From Neorhizobium sp. JUb45 (GTDB taxonomy: Bacteria > Pseudomonadota > Alphaproteobacteria > Rhizobiales > Rhizobiaceae), in assembly GCF_004343585.1 (NCBI RefSeq), contig NZ_SLYW01000001.1:62001-126000 (forward strand): 64,000 nucleotides of DNA, in the 5' to 3' direction. A program made the translations under genes and the position numbers. Below the pieces are notes generated by a model that was given only the letters and a program-made list of their open reading frames with translations, did no database searches and had not been told where the DNA came from. This document shows, piece after piece, positions 60,043 through 64,000 of this stretch. The first letter of the stretch is position 1; each line of letters starts with the position of its first letter.

Positions 60043-60053
60043 CTATGGCATAG
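60043..60053. promoter_or_regulatory. Palindrome in the IclR / PLP-enzyme divergent promoter
   Basis: CTATG-G-CATAG is a perfect 11-bp palindrome 62 bp before the PLP-enzyme start and 38 bp before the regulator start. It is a candidate IclR operator or part of one. Confidence 0.4.
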
Positions 60054-60114
60054 AGGCGTTGAGAGCAACTGAAATCCGCATGTCCATGCGCAGCATACAA
60101 CCTGGAGAATGACA

Positions 60115-61311
60115 ATGTCCGATGATATCCGCACCAAGATCGGCCTTCGCCCGGTGATCAACGTCTCCGGCACGATGACCGGGCTCGGCGCCTCGATCGT
60201 GGTGCCGGAAGCGATTGCCGCGATGACGCAGATCCTGCCGCAATTCGTCGAGGTCAGCGACCTGCAGCGCAAGGCAAGCGCCGTCATCGCGCGGCTGACC
60301 GGCGGTGAGGCCGGTTTCGTCACCGCCTCCTGTTCTTCCGGTATCAGCCTTGCGGTGGCGGGCGCCATTACCGGGCCGGACCTTCTGGCGATCGAAAAGC
60401 TGCCGGAGGTCTCGACCGAAAAGAACGAGGTTCTGGTGCAGATGGGCCATGTCGTTTCTTACGGCGCACCGGTCGATCAGGCAATCCGGCTGGCCGGCGG
60501 CAAGGCCGTGATGATCGGTCAGGCGACCTCGACGCATCGCTACCACATGGAAAATGCCATCACCGAAAAGACGGCCGCGGCTGTGTTCGTGGTGTCGCAT
60601 CATGTCGTCAATTACGGCCTTCTGCACCTGAAGGAATTCGCCGAGATCGCCCATGCCAAGGGCGTGCCGGTCATCGTTGACGCGGCTTCGGAATATGATC
60701 TGCGTATTTTTCTCGAGCAGGGTGCGGATATCGCGCTCTATTCCGGCCACAAGTTTCTCGGCGGCCCGACCTCGGGCATCGTTGCCGGCAAAAAGGAACT
60801 CGTGCGCAACGCCTTCCTGCAGAACATGGGCATCGGCCGTGGCATGAAGGTCGGCAAGGAAAGCATTTTTGGCGTCATGGCGGCGCTGGAAGCGTGGGAG
60901 AAGCGGGATCACGCCGGCATCCGCGAGCGCGAGACGGGTTACCTGAATCTCTGGAAACAGACGCTGGACAACCGCCCGGGTGTCACCGCGCTGATCGAGC
61001 CGGACCCGACCAACAACCCGCTCGACCGCATGCGGGTGATCATCTCTGCCGAGGAAGCGCATATCACCGCATGGGATCTGGCGGCGGTTTTGCGCAGCGG
61101 CCCGGTGCCGGTCATCGTGCGCGATCATGAGGTGGAGCATCATTATTTCTACCTCGACCCGTGCAACCTGCATCCGGGCCAGGAAACCGTGGTGGCCTCG
61201 CGTCTTGCCGAGGAGCTCGACAAGGCGCGGGCGTCTAATGAGATCATCGCGACGCCGTTCGAGGATCTTTCTCGCCATCGGTTTGATGGTGCTTTGAAGT
61301 GGCCGGATTGA
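60115..61311 (+). CDS. SelA-like PLP-dependent enzyme (D-glucosaminate-6-P ammonia-lyase/aminotransferase V-fold type)
   Basis: A 398-residue PLP enzyme of the fold-type I selenocysteine-synthase-like group. The N-terminus [20 protein letters not shown] and [17 protein letters not shown] are diagnostic of the SelA-related branch; the PLP lysine is Lys213 in [13 protein letters not shown]. Related enzymes pair with COG3964-like amidohydrolases in Firmicutes and proteobacteria, one known activity being ammonia elimination from D-glucosaminate-6-phosphate. Here it probably acts on the deacylated amino compound. The ATG at 60115 has GGAG 7 bp upstream; the ATG at 60109 is too close. Confidence 0.88.
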   Translation: MSDDIRTKIGLRPVINVSGTMTGLGASIVVPEAIAAMTQILPQFVEVSDLQRKASAVIARLTGGEAGFVTASCSSGISLAVAGAITGPDLLAIEKLPEVSTEKNEVLVQMGHVVSYGAPVDQAIRLAGGKAVMIGQATSTHRYHMENAITEKTAAAVFVVSHHVVNYGLLHLKEFAEIAHAKGVPVIVDAASEYDLRIFLEQGADIALYSGHKFLGGPTSGIVAGKKELVRNAFLQNMGIGRGMKVGKESIFGVMAALEAWEKRDHAGIRERETGYLNLWKQTLDNRPGVTALIEPDPTNNPLDRMRVIISAEEAHITAWDLAAVLRSGPVPVIVRDHEVEHHYFYLDPCNLHPGQETVVASRLAEELDKARASNEIIATPFEDLSRHRFDGALKWPD

Positions 61312-61318
61312 GGTTGAA

Positions 61319-61500
61319 GTAAGACCCCGCCCCAAACCCGACCTGGGCAGAGCCGCGTGTCTCTGCCCGTCCTTGTGGACCCCCACAAGGGGGAGGGGCT
61401 TAACCCAGCCGATCCGCTGAGGTTCATTTTGGGCAGGGAGTTTACCGCATATTTTCTCCCCCCTTGTGGGGGAGATGGCCGGCAGGCCAGAGGGGGACTT
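61319..61500 (+). repeat. RIME-like intergenic mosaic repeat, copy D (long form)
   Basis: About 182 bp between the PLP-enzyme gene and the importer ATPase gene. Like copy B it holds the extra module of about 40 bp (with GTGTCTCTGCCCGTCC). The right block is the CTTGTGGGGGAGATGG and GGCCGGCAGGCC palindrome unit. It lies in a region of same-direction genes. Confidence 0.88.
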
Positions 61501-61571
61501 TTCTGAGGCAGTACGCCGAGATTTTGTGCCCATCCCCGGCAGGGGAACACCAAAACAACAAGGGAACGCCG

Positions 61572-63404
<1,833 letters not shown>

Positions 63405-63420
63405 TGGCGTTGCGTCACTC

Positions 63421-63729
63421 TCAGTAGCGCGAAACACTGCCGCTGCGGGTGACGGTATTGCCATGCGGTCCCGTCGTCGTGCGACCATAGGAATAGCTGC
63501 CGGGCGCTGTCTTGGTGACGTAACCGGAGCGGCTGGCGGTATGGCCATAAGGGCCGATCACCACCTTGCTGCGCGAGCATGTGCCGCCGGCGCAGCCGCC
63601 GCTGGCGTGACCTGAATAGGTGCCGCGCGGGGTGTGGACGTGGCCGTCACGCGTCCAGGCGTTGGCGCTTTGTGTGGCGGCGCCAAGCAGAAGTGCGGTG
63701 GTGGCAAGGATCGAGAGCGTCTTGATCAT
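63421..63729 (-). CDS. Small exported Gly/Ser/Thr-rich protein
   Basis: A 102-residue protein with a signal peptide (about residues 1-24, ending QSANA) and a mature part rich in Gly, Ser, Thr and Arg. GCAGGTCSRSK holds two cysteines that may pair. The pattern (Y)GHTxxRSGxVxK appears twice in related form (PYGHTASRSGYV and PHGNTVTRSGSV), a weak internal repeat. GGAAGGAA precedes the ATG at 63729. The family is not recognised; similar small exported proteins occur in rhizobia. Confidence 0.75.
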   Translation of the reverse strand: MIKTLSILATTALLLGAATQSANAWTRDGHVHTPRGTYSGHASGGCAGGTCSRSKVVIGPYGHTASRSGYVTKTAPGSYSYGRTTTGPHGNTVTRSGSVSRY

Positions 63730-63872
63730 GGTGTGTTTCCTTCCTCGTTGATGGACGGGAAGAAGCATGCGGCTATCGATTTGCCGGCGTTTTGCAGAAA
63801 TCTCGAGATTTTTTGCATTTTGTAACAGCCTGCCCGTAACGCTTGCCTGTCACGTCTGGCCATGGAAGATGG

Positions 63873-64000
63873 ATGGCCATGAACGACCGCCATATTCTCA
63901 TCGTCGAGGACGACCGCGACATCCGCACGCTGCTGACCGAGTTTCTCACCGGTGAGGGTTTTGCCGTCAGTGCCGCTGAAACCACCAGTGCCGCCGAAAA
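63873..64000 (+). CDS. Response regulator, N-terminal part
   Basis: The gene runs off the window. The visible 42 codons begin MAMNDRHILIVEDDRDIRTL, the receiver-domain start with the acidic pair EDD that binds magnesium; the phosphorylated Asp lies beyond the end. Output domain and partner kinase are not visible. GGAAG is just upstream; the ATG at 63879 is the alternative start. Confidence 0.82.
   Translation, partial: MAMNDRHILIVEDDRDIRTLLTEFLTGEGFAVSAAETTSAAE

Overview
The window looks like chromosomal DNA of an alphaproteobacterium of the family Rhizobiaceae (Agrobacterium/Rhizobium group). The evidence is GC-rich codon usage, a bo3-type quinol oxidase operon with a linked SURF1 gene, repeated intergenic palindromic elements that resemble rhizobial RIME sequences, a TGA-N9-TCA iron operator of the rhizobial type, and proteins throughout that read like rhizobial families. 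The exact species cannot be fixed from the sequence alone.

Layout. 0-4 kb: the 3' end of a metallo-beta-lactamase-fold gene, a chemoreceptor and an AraC-type regulator. 4-9 kb (minus): cyoABCD ubiquinol oxidase followed by SURF1, divergent from an MHS-type MFS transporter (9.4-10.7 kb). 10.8-12.4 kb: three tiny membrane proteins, a secreted GCG_CRPN-like Arg-rich repeat protein and tRNA-Pro(CGG). 12.6-45.5 kb: a large exopolysaccharide locus. 46-51.5 kb (minus): an iron-siderophore module (FAD ferric-siderophore reductase, ABC ATPase, TonB receptor, AraC regulator). 51.6-53.5 kb: a divergent CLC channel. 53.8-63.4 kb: a peptide/opine-type ABC importer mixed with a COG3964 amidohydrolase, a RidA-like protein, an IclR regulator and a SelA-like PLP enzyme. 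63.4-64 kb: a small secreted protein and the start of a response regulator.

How the polysaccharide locus fits together. A Wzc/GumC-type co-polymerase tyrosine kinase and UDP-glucose dehydrogenase lie on the minus strand. They are divergent from rfbCBDA (dTDP-L-rhamnose), six glycosyltransferases, a Wzy-like polymerase, a Wzx-like flippase, three acyltransferase-3 membrane proteins, two hexapeptide O-acetyltransferases, UDP-glucuronate 4-epimerase and UDP-galactopyranose mutase. The predicted product is a Wzx/Wzy-dependent, heavily O-acylated heteropolysaccharide that may contain rhamnose, uronic acid and galactofuranose. No outer-membrane Wza and no priming phosphoglycosyltransferase is present, so these must be encoded elsewhere. 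The unusual part is three glycoside-hydrolase clan-A-like proteins in this one locus. Two are PslG-like exported proteins. The third is a 1395-residue protein with a hydrolase-like N-terminus, five tandem repeats of about 164 residues and an RTX-like C-terminus. This trio is the best candidate for an undescribed system: a secreted enzyme/scaffold set acting on the polymer made by the same locus.

Second candidate: the 53.8-63.4 kb region pairs a periplasmic import system with a deacetylase/amidohydrolase, a SelA-like PLP enzyme and a RidA-type protein under a local IclR regulator. This suggests catabolism of an N-acylated or otherwise modified amino compound whose identity is unknown.

Four copies of a mosaic intergenic repeat (28.2, 46.1, 58.5 and 61.3 kb) punctuate the accessory regions.
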